A DNA stretch of 42,319 nucleotides from Streptomyces sp. PKU-EA00015 (lineage in GTDB: Bacteria > Actinomycetota > Actinomycetes > Streptomycetales > Streptomycetaceae): contig NZ_JABZEE010000073.1 in assembly GCF_013387495.1 (NCBI RefSeq), forward strand, positions 1 to 42,319. The letters are read 5' to 3'. This document shows, piece after piece, positions 30,316 through 37,737 of this stretch. The notes under the pieces are model-generated. The model saw only the letters and a program-made list of their open reading frames with translations, searched no databases and was not told where the DNA came from. The first letter of the stretch is position 1, and every line of letters begins with the position of its first letter. The translations under genes and the position numbers were made by a program.

Positions 30316-31406
30316 AGAAAGCCGTAGGCGGCATCGCGGCCGTAGCTGTGGGCTTTCCGGTGGGAATCATCGGCTTGGTTCTTGGCATGGCTGGGGCTGA
30401 CGCCACCGCGCAAGGTCAGGTGCTCTCGGGCCTGAACCTGGCCCAGATGCCGGCGGCCGGCCGCCATTACGCGTCTTGGTACGTGAAGGCCGCCGAGAGT
30501 GTCGCCAGCGAGTGCCCGCAACTCTCCCCCGCACTGTTGGCGGCCCAGGGATACCAGGAATCGGGCTTCAACCCGAACATCGAGGGCCCGCCCACCAATT
30601 ACGGCAAGGCGAAGGGCATCGCCCAGTTCATCGACTCGACATGGGCGACGTGGGGCAAGGACGAGGATGGAGACGGGACCGAGCTCGGAGCCAAAGACCC
30701 CGAGGACGCGATCATGGCTCAGGCCCGGTACATGTGCAGCATGGTCAAGAAGGCCCAGCGGTCCGGGCACGACGACAACCCCGTAAGGCTCGCACTCGCC
30801 GGATACAACGCCGGATGGGGCCGTGTTGAGCAGTACGGCGGTGTCCCGCCCGAGAGCTTTGCCCAAGGCCAGACGTATCACTATGTCCGTATCATCACGG
30901 CCACTGCCGAGAAGTGGTCCAAGGCCATCGGCGGAGGAGGCATCAGCGGACTCGGCACCGGCAGCGGCCCCGACGCCGTACGCCGCGGAGCGACACAGAT
31001 CGGAGTCCCCTACTCATGGGGCGGAGGAACACCGTCCGGACCGAGCCTGGGGTTCTGCGGCGGAGGCGGCTACCTCCGGGGCAAGTGCGTGGCCGCCACA
31101 ACCGAGGGATTCGACTGTTCGAGCCTCACGCAGTACGCATGGTGGCCGTCGACCAAGTTGCCCCGGACCGCCGCCGACCAGTACGCCGCAACTGCCAGCC
31201 GACCCGTCGCTAAATCCGACTTGCAGCCCGGCGACCTCATGTTCTGGAGCAAGGGCAGCACCAGCGCCATCTATCACGTTGCAATCTACGCTGGAGACTC
31301 CAAGGTCCTGCACGCTCCCCGCACCGGCCGGACTGTCTCTGTCGTCCCCCTTGCCGAGGCCATGCCCGCGCGCGACTACGTCGGAGCGACCCGCCCCGGC
31401 GCATGA
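30312..31406 (+). CDS. VirB1-like peptidoglycan hydrolase (SLT + NlpC/P60), 364 aa
   Basis: The N-terminal membrane anchor spans residues 5-27. Residues about 55-205 form a lytic transglycosylase domain with catalytic Glu83 in YQESGFNP, GIAQF (102-106) and AGYNAG (163-168). Residues about 220-364 form an NlpC/P60 endopeptidase domain with Cys269 (FDCSSLTQYA), His322 (YHVAIYAG) and a third polar residue near His334. Fusions of this kind (Tn916 Orf14/TcpG type) open the wall for T4SS assembly in Gram-positive bacteria. It is coupled to the HTH gene and divergent from the T4SS operon, not inside it. Confidence 0.9.
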   Translation: MKKAVGGIAAVAVGFPVGIIGLVLGMAGADATAQGQVLSGLNLAQMPAAGRHYASWYVKAAESVASECPQLSPALLAAQGYQESGFNPNIEGPPTNYGKAKGIAQFIDSTWATWGKDEDGDGTELGAKDPEDAIMAQARYMCSMVKKAQRSGHDDNPVRLALAGYNAGWGRVEQYGGVPPESFAQGQTYHYVRIITATAEKWSKAIGGGGISGLGTGSGPDAVRRGATQIGVPYSWGGGTPSGPSLGFCGGGGYLRGKCVAATTEGFDCSSLTQYAWWPSTKLPRTAADQYAATASRPVAKSDLQPGDLMFWSKGSTSAIYHVAIYAGDSKVLHAPRTGRTVSVVPLAEAMPARDYVGATRPGA

Positions 31407-31423
31407 CTTAGCTTGTGCACGCG
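31406..31423. promoter_or_regulatory. Dispersed palindrome ACTTAGCTTG-TGCACGCGAA
   Basis: A fourth full member of the ACTTNGCTTG family, starting at the last base of the hydrolase stop codon and 15 bp before the strong terminator. The right arm is degenerate. Confidence 0.4.
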
Positions 31424-31437
31424 AACCGCGAGCAACG

Positions 31438-31476
31438 CAGTAGGGCCCGCCGACGACCTGTCGGCGGGCCCTACTG
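31438..31476. terminator. Strong bidirectional terminator, 17-bp stem
   Basis: CAGTAGGGCCCGCCGAC and its exact complement (31460-31476) pair around loop GACCT. It separates the convergent hydrolase (+) and 31487 (-) genes. Confidence 0.9.
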
Positions 31477-31486
31477 GTCGGGCGGA

Positions 31487-31744
31487 TTACGCGAGGCAGG
31501 CCCGGCGGTCGATGTACACCACGTCATCCGGGCCGTTCAGCGCGGCGGCTACCGCCACCAGGTCATCCACCGGGCCGAACGGCACCGGGCCGGCCTGCAC
31601 CAGCGGCACCGGCTTGGAGGCCGGCTCGGCCGACTCCCGAGGCGGCAGCAACGGCCAGCCGCCCTGAGGCTGAGAGGGCAGAAGGGGCCAACCGACAGCA
31701 CCGGCCGCGCGAGTAACACCGTGGGAGTCACGGACTACAGTCAT
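31487..31744 (-). CDS. Small hypothetical protein, 85 aa
   Basis: ATG 31744 (MTVVRDSHGVTRAAG...) lies after GGAGG on the minus strand. The product is Pro-rich (WPLLPSQPQGGWPLLPPRES...), with a short C-terminal strand-helix part (DDLVAVAAALNGPDDVVYIDRRACLA). No domain is recognised. It lies alone between a terminator and the partition locus. Confidence 0.55.
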   Translation of the reverse strand: MTVVRDSHGVTRAAGAVGWPLLPSQPQGGWPLLPPRESAEPASKPVPLVQAGPVPFGPVDDLVAVAAALNGPDDVVYIDRRACLA

Positions 31745-31866
31745 GAAAGATCCTCCAACCAGGATCGAGGCCCAGGGCGACGAGACGCAGAAGTTGCCCA
31801 GGAGCCGCATGGTGAGGGGTCGGGTGCCAGCCCGGCCCCTCTTGCGTCATGCAGCGCAAACGCCCT

Positions 31867-31896
31867 GCACTTGTGCACTTATGCGTGCACAAGTGC
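31867..31896. promoter_or_regulatory. Centromere/operator-like inverted repeat upstream of parA
   Basis: GCACTTGTGCAC (31867-31878) and GTGCACAAGTGC (31885-31896) are perfect 12-bp arms around TTATGC. A related element lies on the other side of the operon at 33262-33287. It is the likely binding site of the ParB-like protein, for partition, autoregulation or both. Confidence 0.65.
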
Positions 31897-31962
31897 CACG
31901 GTAGCGCAGTCCGTGCCGCATGGCACGCATGGTCTTCAACTTATGCCGTCATAATGTCGTGC

Positions 31963-32706
31963 ATGTCTAAAAGCCTTGTGGAATGGGCGAAGGGGAACGG
32001 CACCCGGCCACCCATCGTCACCTGCGCCGCTTGGAAGGGCGGTGACGGTAAGAGCACCACGGCGCGCGAGCTCGCCTATCTGCTCGACGCTGTGCTGGTC
32101 GACCTTGATTGGGACGCCGGCTGTAGCTCGCGATCGATGGGCTACCGACATGAGAACTACGTCAGGTCTCCGCTACGGGACGGCTTCACGAAGGGCCGCA
32201 CCCCGACGCCGATCTCCGGACGGCGGAAGGCCGATCTAGTCCCTTCCTACCCCGACTTGGTGGAAGAGCAGCCGCATCGGGACGAGGTGACGGATGCCCT
32301 GGAGCGGTGGGCCCGCGACTGGAACCGTCCGGTAGTGGTCGACACACACCCTGGTGGGTGCGAAGCCACGTACGGGGCAGTGAATGCGGCCGACACGGTG
32401 GTGGTGCCAGCCGTGATGGTGAAGGAATCTCTGAACGCGCTTGAGGGCATGGTCGACGAGCTCACGGACTATCCCCTACTGATCACGCCGAACAAGGTGG
32501 ATTCACCGCCCCAGTGGGCGCGCCGGCGGCTCGCCGAGATCGTGAAGCGGCACGACATCCCCATGGGCCCCCTGGTCTACGACGAGCCATGGATCAGGAA
32601 GCGGACCATCAACATCGCTATCTCGTCCGAGCCGGTCGCGAAGCGCGCCCGCAGGTTCGTGGACTCGATGGACGGACTGGTAAAGGCGGTTATCAACTAT
32701 GCCTGA
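31963..32706 (+). CDS. parA: ParA-like partition ATPase, 247 aa
   Basis: ATG 31963 (MSKSLVEWAKGNGT) is preferred; ATG 31954 is also in frame, and the longer frame to 31849 crosses the inverted repeat. CATAAT at 31950-31955, seven bases before ATG 31963, could drive a leaderless transcript. The deviant Walker A KGGDGKST occupies residues 25-32, followed by VLVDLDWDAG and Walker B-like VVVDTHPGG. This is a small ParA ATPase that moves plasmid copies apart. The AACGGCA motif (31993-32005) lies inside codons 11-15. It overlaps the ParB-like gene by 8 nt. Confidence 0.85.
   Translation: MSKSLVEWAKGNGTRPPIVTCAAWKGGDGKSTTARELAYLLDAVLVDLDWDAGCSSRSMGYRHENYVRSPLRDGFTKGRTPTPISGRRKADLVPSYPDLVEEQPHRDEVTDALERWARDWNRPVVVDTHPGGCEATYGAVNAADTVVVPAVMVKESLNALEGMVDELTDYPLLITPNKVDSPPQWARRRLAEIVKRHDIPMGPLVYDEPWIRKRTINIAISSEPVAKRARRFVDSMDGLVKAVINYA
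31993..32005 (+). promoter_or_regulatory. AACGGCA motif inside parA
   Basis: GGGAACGGCACCC has only a 3-bp stem plus neighbouring pairs (GG...CC), but keeps the exact loop. It lies 30 bases after the chosen parA start, within the coding sequence, unlike the other four copies. Confidence 0.4.
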
Positions 32707-33181
32707 TCCGCTGGAAGAGCTCGAACAGCAGGCGCAGGAGCGCAGCAGACGAGGGAAGGGCCGGAGCCCTGGCGGGTCCAGGAACCCCAGGCAGCCGCGG
32801 AAGGACACGGAGGCCGAGCTGAAGGCCCGTGAAGAGGAGCGCCTACGTCGCGAGCGGGACCGTGAGCAGGAGGCCCAGGCGTCCGAGCGTTCGCAGCCGA
32901 GCACCGTCGAACCGGTGGCGACCATGGCATCCGGCACAGAGGAGCCGGCCCCGAAGCGAAGCCGGCCGAAGTCCTTTCCGTTCTACCCGAACCCGGAGGA
33001 CGAGGAGTTGCTGTGGGCTGTGGCGGAGGCCGCGACGGCGCGTCGGGAGAAGATCCCTGCCACTGCGGTACTCCGTTTTGCTCTGCGCCGACTGTCCGAC
33101 CAGATGACCCCGAGCGAGATTGTGCGGGCGCTGAGCGGTCCTGTGCAGACAGAGGGCAGGATGGGGCGCCCACGGCGTTAA
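32699..33181 (+). CDS. parB: ParB-like small partition protein, 160 aa
   Basis: ATG 32699 lies inside the end of parA (8-nt overlap). Residues 1-95 are charged and disordered (EELEQQAQERSRRGKGRSPGG..., RKDTEAELKAREEERLRRERDREQEAQ). Residues about 100-160 (KSFPFYPNPEDEELLWAVAEAATARREKIPATAVLRFALRRLSDQMTPSEIVRALSG) form a compact domain with a helix-turn-helix or ribbon-helix-helix look. Size and position are those of type Ib centromere-binding proteins. It probably binds the GTGCA repeats on both sides of the operon. Confidence 0.7.
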   Translation: MPDPLEELEQQAQERSRRGKGRSPGGSRNPRQPRKDTEAELKAREEERLRRERDREQEAQASERSQPSTVEPVATMASGTEEPAPKRSRPKSFPFYPNPEDEELLWAVAEAATARREKIPATAVLRFALRRLSDQMTPSEIVRALSGPVQTEGRMGRPRR

Positions 33182-33198
33182 GAGCATCGGCAACATGT

Positions 33199-33255
33199 GC
33201 AGTCGCCGTGCGACTGCGTGCAGAGAGGCGGGCGCGCACAACCTTGTGCGCGCCC
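33199..33255 (+). terminator. Tandem hairpins after the partition operon
   Basis: GCAGTCG/CGACTGC (33199-33217) is followed by GGGCGCGCACAA and its complement (33230-33255). The second, with a GC-rich stem and TTCCTGTT after it, is the likely terminator of parAB. Confidence 0.7.
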
Positions 33256-33261
33256 TTCCTG

Positions 33262-33440
33262 TTGCACTTGTGCGTGCATAAGTGCAAAACTGTGCAGGCG
33301 TTTAAGTCAGTGTGTGCACCTCGCGGTGCAAGCTTGTGCGGCTAGCATGACGCCCGCTGTGCGGTTAGTTCGGCATGTGAAAGTGCATGCATGGCTAGCT
33401 GTGCAACATCAGGAACTTATGAGCGCATAAATGCAAAAGG
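33262..33440. repeat. parS: GTGCA-rich region, candidate parS centromere
   Basis: TTGCACTT (33262-33269) and AAGTGCAA (33280-33287) flank GTGCGTGCAT; further TGCA-containing elements follow near 33291, 33314, 33326, 33382 and 33400, together with ACTTATGAGCGCATAA near 33415. No gene fits in 33182-33565. The resemblance to 31867-31896 suggests that both bind the ParB-like protein. Confidence 0.55.
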
Positions 33441-33565
33441 CCCCGGGGGTCAGCCGGCCAGCGAGGCCCCGGAGCCGTGATCGAGGGAAAGGACCCCCCG
33501 ATGCAGCACCAGGGTACGGGCCGTAGCACGCGGCGATGCATTGCCGCCCCCGGCGGTGACGTGCG

Positions 33566-35569
33566 ATGACGCTTCCTGAGCTGAAACTGCCCGACCAAGT
33601 GACCGAGGCCCCTCAGTGGGCGCTCTTGACCGCCGCAGCGGTCAGCACAGTCCTTGCGCTTGTCATGATGTATAGCCGTACGCGGCGCACGCGTGCCCTG
33701 ACTATGGCTCAGCCCACCGGGCGCGCAAAAGAAGTCAGGCAGACCGTCGCTGCCGCTGGCCCGCTCGCCGTGCTCGGCGCGTGCGGCATGGTCCTCAGCC
33801 TGTACGGGCTGTACGGGTTCGCCACCCAAAACATGCAGCTTGCTTGGTTCTGGGCCATCCCGGTCATGGCGATCTTTGACATGGCTGAGGTCACGTGTTT
33901 CGTCTCTCTCTACCGCTCGGCGACGGTCGAGGCGGCATGGACACGGCCTATGAGGCGCACGCGACGGATGGCATGGGCGCTGGTTGCCGCGTCGGCCGCG
34001 ATGAACGCCGCACATGCGCCCGGCAACTGGATGGCCACACTCGTGTTTGCCGCAGTCCCGGCGATCAGCGCGAAGCTTATTGAGTTCGAGTTGGACAAGC
34101 AGATGGCCGCCAACTCTGACCAGGAGTCGGACGGCGGAGGCCCGGGCCTTGTTCGGCTGGTGCAGCTCGCCTACATCCACGCGTGGGCGAACATCTTTGC
34201 TCGGCTCGGGTTCGATGGGGCCAGTAAGGACGGGTTGATTCACCAGGACGCTCGCATTCGTCGCGCGGCCCGGCAGATTCACGAGCTGCGGCGGGCGCTC
34301 GATGAGCGCGACACGGCTACTGGACGACGCTTGAACCGGGCCCGTAAGAGCGTTGAGGAGAAGCAGGCAAAGGCGGAGCTCGCCATCGACGTGGCCGGGA
34401 TTGCCGGTGACACCGCGGGCCAACTCACGCTCGCCCGGAACCTAGTCACTCGCGGGCGAGTGGTCGATCTGGCCCGCATGGATGTTCGCGATCCCATGGG
34501 CATCGTCACCACCCTGGAAGAACTTGCCATCGTCCCGAGCGCCGAGGCCATCAAGGCCGGCGCCAGGGCGGCCCAGGCGGAGAAGCAGCGCCAAGAGGCA
34601 GAGGCAGCCCGCGACGAGGCGCGAGCTGCGCAGAAGGCTGCCGAGGCGGAGGCGGCAAAGGTACGAGAGGAAGCTGCCGGTGTGCTCAAGGCTGCAAAGA
34701 AGGCCCGCGCAGAGGCCGAGGAGGCCGCAGCCGAGGCGTTGCGCAAGGCCGAGGCAGCCAGCGCACGGGCCACGCAGGCCGAGGCAGCTCGCGCCGCCGC
34801 CGAGGAGGAGCGGAGCAAGATTGCGACAGATGTGGAGGAGCTGAGCACGAGGGCGCAAACGCTGCGCACGTCCACCACTGCTAGCGACGGCGAGCGTCAG
34901 AAGCTCGCCGCTCGGCTCGCCGAGCTGCGGGACCAGGTGCAGGAGGCCACAGATCTCGTCAGCCAGCGCCGTAAGGAGGCTGAGGCAGCCCGCGGCGAGG
35001 CTCAGCGGGCCATCGACACTCGCCACGCAGCAGCGCGCGAGGTTGAGGCGGCACAAGAGGCCGTCGAGAAGTTGCAGGAGCAGGTGCGCCATCTCCAGGA
35101 GCGAGCCGAGCAGTACGCCCAGCAGCGGGCCGAACTCGCGACGACGATTGACCGCCTGGCCGCCGAGCGGGCCGAGGCCGAGGAGGACGCCCGCCGCGCT
35201 CACGAGGCGGCCGAGAAAGCCCGCAAGGCGGCGGAGGCCGAGGAGGGGGCCCGCCGCGCGGCGAGCGTTGCCCTGCGCCACGCTCGCACAGAATTGCTCG
35301 ACGCTCTCACGAGTCCGGACGCTTACGAGCCGCCGCGATGGACCAGCCCCGCCAAGGTGCGCGGATGGGAGCTGTACATGCACAAGGTGCGCACAGAGGG
35401 GATCGAGCCCACCGACGCCGAGTTGGCAGGCGAGGACCGAGACCCGAGCACCGCCCGAAAGTGGCTTCCCGAGTTCCGAGCCGAGCTCGCCAAGCTGACG
35501 ACCGCTGCACTGCCTTCACAGCAGGGTGCACACGATCGCACGGCCGACGAAGCACCCGTGTTGGTCTAG
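33566..35569 (+). CDS. Four-TM coiled-coil protein (Spd/DUF2637-like), 667 aa
   Basis: Four hydrophobic segments are seen at about residues 18-36, 61-84, 92-113 and 134-165. This N-terminal membrane domain resembles DUF2637/SpdB-like spread proteins of Streptomyces plasmids. A soluble stretch (about 195-330) follows, then a coiled coil of Ala/Glu/Arg/Gln (about 335-585), and a C-terminal domain LDALTSPDAYEPPRWTSPAKVRGWELYMHKVRTEGIEPTDAELAG...RKWLPEFRAEL, similar to DNA-binding helical tails. It could link plasmid DNA or the mating apparatus to the membrane. It stands alone between the centromere-like region and a terminator. Confidence 0.7.
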   Translation: MTLPELKLPDQVTEAPQWALLTAAAVSTVLALVMMYSRTRRTRALTMAQPTGRAKEVRQTVAAAGPLAVLGACGMVLSLYGLYGFATQNMQLAWFWAIPVMAIFDMAEVTCFVSLYRSATVEAAWTRPMRRTRRMAWALVAASAAMNAAHAPGNWMATLVFAAVPAISAKLIEFELDKQMAANSDQESDGGGPGLVRLVQLAYIHAWANIFARLGFDGASKDGLIHQDARIRRAARQIHELRRALDERDTATGRRLNRARKSVEEKQAKAELAIDVAGIAGDTAGQLTLARNLVTRGRVVDLARMDVRDPMGIVTTLEELAIVPSAEAIKAGARAAQAEKQRQEAEAARDEARAAQKAAEAEAAKVREEAAGVLKAAKKARAEAEEAAAEALRKAEAASARATQAEAARAAAEEERSKIATDVEELSTRAQTLRTSTTASDGERQKLAARLAELRDQVQEATDLVSQRRKEAEAARGEAQRAIDTRHAAAREVEAAQEAVEKLQEQVRHLQERAEQYAQQRAELATTIDRLAAERAEAEEDARRAHEAAEKARKAAEAEEGARRAASVALRHARTELLDALTSPDAYEPPRWTSPAKVRGWELYMHKVRTEGIEPTDAELAGEDRDPSTARKWLPEFRAELAKLTTAALPSQQGAHDRTADEAPVLV

Positions 35570-35592
35570 GCGCGCACCTCGCACACCGCTGC

Positions 35593-35637
35593 ACATGCCG
35601 AAGGGCCGCACCATCTTGGGGCGGCCCTTCGGCATGT
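35593..35637. terminator. Bidirectional terminator, 17-bp stem
   Basis: ACATGCCGAAGGGCCGC (35593-35609) pairs exactly with 35621-35637 around an 11-nt loop. It separates the convergent 33566 (+) and 35643 (-) genes. Confidence 0.9.
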
Positions 35638-35642
35638 CAGCG

Positions 35643-35855
35643 TTAGAGCTTTCCTGTCCGCAGCGCGTCGACCACCGCGGCGAAGGCGACGGCCGGCACA
35701 ATCAATGCCGGCCCGTGGTCACGCTTGGAGTCGCGGACGCCAACCCAGGCACCCACGGCCGCTACCTCAACGCATTCGTTGTTGGCGGCGCTGTACGTGC
35801 TGGTCTTCCAGCGGGCAGCGGCGAGATCAGCGCGGGTGGGCGGGGTGGTGGTCAT
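35643..35855 (-). CDS. DUF397 protein, 70 aa
   Basis: The sequence RWKTSTYSAANNECVEVAAVGAWVGVRDSKR...PALIVPAVAFAAVVDALRTGKL is a clear DUF397 domain, with the usual W-x-(K/R)-S-S/T-x-S and CVEVA motifs. DUF397 proteins pair with an XRE/DUF5753 regulator in Streptomyces, many on plasmids; pairs of this type include the WhiJ system and behave like regulator/antagonist or toxin-antitoxin modules. Its ATG overlaps the stop of the regulator gene. Confidence 0.9.
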   Translation of the reverse strand: MTTTPPTRADLAAARWKTSTYSAANNECVEVAAVGAWVGVRDSKRDHGPALIVPAVAFAAVVDALRTGKL

Positions 35856-36727
35856 TGGTGCTCCTGTCGTGCTTCGGCCAGCAGGGTTCGGCTGGTCGCG
35901 GAGTCGGCCGCGTGAGATCGCAGGTAATCAAACATGATCTTGTAATCACGTACATCGTCCGGTGCGTCGAGGTACAGCCCCCGGCGGTGTAGTTCCAGGT
36001 ACACGACCGCCATAGACGCCATGGGATCGCGCTCATCATCCCGACCGAGCAAAACGAAGTGCCCGCCGCTACCAGCCGCATGAGCACCCCGAGAAGCCGG
36101 CAGTACTTGCAAGTCGATGTTCGGTCGGTCAGCCATGGCCGAGAGATGGTCGATCTGCTCGACCATCACGGACGCGTCGCCAACCTCTCGTCGCAAGACG
36201 GCCTGATCAAGCACAACCCACAGGTGAAGTGCCGGGGAGCGGGCGAGGATGCTCTGACGCTGTATGCGGGCATCCACCGTGTTCGTGATCGTGTCCGGGT
36301 CGGCCCGCATCTCCGCTGCCTGATGGAGCGCCAGTGCGTAGCGGGGGGTTTGCAGCAGGCCAGGGACCAGGGAATTGGCCCACACATGCTCATACGCGGC
36401 GTACGCCTCAAAGGACATGAGCGGGTTAAGGATCTCCGGGACGGCCGGGTGATCCATCCACCAGCCACTTTCCTGACTGGTGACGAGCTGCACCAAGGCG
36501 TCCCGCTCGCTCGCTGTTGCGTCGCATGCATCGGCGATGGCCCGGACAGTCGGGACCCGCAGTTTGGCCCGGTCCTGCCAGCTTTCGTACCGGTTGACCG
36601 TGCCAACGCTCACGCCGGCCAACTTTGCGACCTCTGTCTGAGTACGCCCAGCGCGTGAGCGGAGGGCTTGCAGGCCGCGGGCGATCTGCATACGACCCGC
36701 CGGGCCGGCTGTCCCTCTAACGGTCAC
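35852..36727 (-). CDS. XRE HTH/DUF5753 regulator (WhiJ-like), 291 aa
   Basis: GTG 36727 follows GAGGGGA at six bases. Residues about 15-70 are a helix-turn-helix (LQALRSRAGRTQTEVAKLAGVSVGTVNRYESWQDRAKLRVPTVRAIADAC). The rest is the DUF5753 sensor domain, with SFEAYAAYEHVWANSLVPGLLQTPRYALAL and LHLWVVLDQAVLRREVG...QIDHLSAMADRPNIDLQVLP. Such proteins are common developmental regulators in Streptomyces. The double palindrome at 36864-36898 upstream is a likely own operator. It forms an operon with the DUF397 gene. Confidence 0.9.
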   Translation of the reverse strand: MTVRGTAGPAGRMQIARGLQALRSRAGRTQTEVAKLAGVSVGTVNRYESWQDRAKLRVPTVRAIADACDATASERDALVQLVTSQESGWWMDHPAVPEILNPLMSFEAYAAYEHVWANSLVPGLLQTPRYALALHQAAEMRADPDTITNTVDARIQRQSILARSPALHLWVVLDQAVLRREVGDASVMVEQIDHLSAMADRPNIDLQVLPASRGAHAAGSGGHFVLLGRDDERDPMASMAVVYLELHRRGLYLDAPDDVRDYKIMFDYLRSHAADSATSRTLLAEARQEHQ

Positions 36728-36863
36728 GTCGTCCCCTCGGTATCTTCCGCCGTCATCGCAGGCGGCGAGGCAATCAACCCGAAGCGTACGCGGGAGTCGC
36801 CACGCGCGAATCCCTCCCTACACCTCACTCAGCCGGGCGCAGTTCAGCCGTACGGGTACCGCT

Positions 36864-36898
36864 CATTGAAATTCAATGGCAGTGTGTTCAATGAACAC
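36864..36898. promoter_or_regulatory. Double palindrome operator between divergent genes
   Basis: CATTGAAATTCAATG (36864-36878) and GTGTTCAATGAACAC (36884-36898) are two perfect 15-bp palindromes (odd centre A), with centres 20 bp apart, two helical turns. On the minus strand TTGAAC-17-CAATGA within it could be the promoter of the HTH gene. Confidence 0.7.
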
Positions 36899-36986
36899 GG
36901 AGCGTCCCGGTTAGAGCGCCCAAAGTGATCACCGGCTCGCCTGTGTCTCCCCTCCATCAGCCAGCGCGGACCACAGGGAATAGTCG

Positions 36987-37226
36987 ATGCCAGCAGGCAC
37001 GGGCACCCCGCCAACCAGGGCGGATGTACGAAGTAGCGTTCTTGACCCTCTGTGCACCACACCCGAGCAGAAGGCCCGGTTACGCGGGCACCAGTGCGCC
37101 CGATGCGGAGCGAAGCAGGGGTTACGGCCAGCCGGTTACGCCTACACCACGTCAGAGGTCCATGGCCGTCTGGGATGGCCGGTGAAGGTCTGCGAGGGCT
37201 GCGAGCGGGCGGGGGCCGGCGCATGA
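36987..37226 (+). CDS. Small zinc-ribbon-like protein, 79 aa
   Basis: ATG 36987 follows AGGGAAT. The C-terminal half has C-X2-C (HQCARCGAKQGLRPAGYAYTT) and a second C-X2-C (VKVCEGCERAG), a four-cysteine zinc ribbon typical of small phage/plasmid proteins. It is the first of four coupled genes; its stop overlaps the next start (ATGA at 37223). It is divergent from the DUF5753 regulator and may be controlled from the same palindrome region. Confidence 0.6.
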   Translation: MPAGTGTPPTRADVRSSVLDPLCTTPEQKARLRGHQCARCGAKQGLRPAGYAYTTSEVHGRLGWPVKVCEGCERAGAGA

Positions 37227-37330
37227 CCCCGACTCCCGCAGCACGCTGGTTCATTGAGGCCGTGGCCGCAGCGCCGTTGCCCTCGGCGACGGCCGCGCTT
37301 GCATTGGCCAGCCGGGGTGAGCTGCGATGA
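37223..37330 (+). CDS. Very small protein, 35 aa
   Basis: ATG 37223 overlaps the stop of the preceding gene, and its own stop overlaps the next ATG (37327). The 35 residues (MTPTPAARWFIEAVAAAPLP...) form one amphipathic helix. The double ATGA coupling is the main support. Function unknown. Confidence 0.5.
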   Translation: MTPTPAARWFIEAVAAAPLPSATAALALASRGELR

Positions 37331-37737
37331 TCCGATGCGAGGTCACAGCGCACCGGCTCGACCTGGCGGCCCACTGGCCGCTGTACGCCTACGAGGCGGA
37401 CGGCCCGCGCATGGCCCTGCGGTGGCTGCGGTGGCAGGCGGGAAGGCTCGCCGACCGGCTCGACCCCGACCCGCAAGCCGCATGGGTGCCCGCCGGCGCG
37501 CTGTGGCCGGTCCACGAGGCGGTACCCGACGCCCCTGCGCACATGCGGCGCTGGAGAGACGATCTGGCCGCGCACGAGGAGTTCATGCACCTGTTGGCCA
37601 CCGGCCAGGCGGTCAGTCTCTCTGCCCACGACGACACGGCGCACTACACGTTCACCGCGCTGCCCCGGCAGTTCTACGTACCGCCGTGGGCTCCGCCTGA
37701 CCCGGTCTCCGGGACCGCGCGGGAGGTGGTGTCATGA
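37327..37737 (+). CDS. Hypothetical protein, 136 aa
   Basis: ATG 37327 and the stop at 37737 overlap both neighbours by 4 nt. The product (MIRCEVTAHRLDLAAHWPLYAYEADGPRMALRWLRWQAGRLADRLD...FYVPPWAPPDP) is tryptophan-rich, soluble and mixed alpha/beta. No family is recognised. Its place in a tightly coupled four-gene operon with two zinc-motif proteins suggests one common function. Confidence 0.6.
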   Translation: MIRCEVTAHRLDLAAHWPLYAYEADGPRMALRWLRWQAGRLADRLDPDPQAAWVPAGALWPVHEAVPDAPAHMRRWRDDLAAHEEFMHLLATGQAVSLSAHDDTAHYTFTALPRQFYVPPWAPPDPVSGTAREVVS

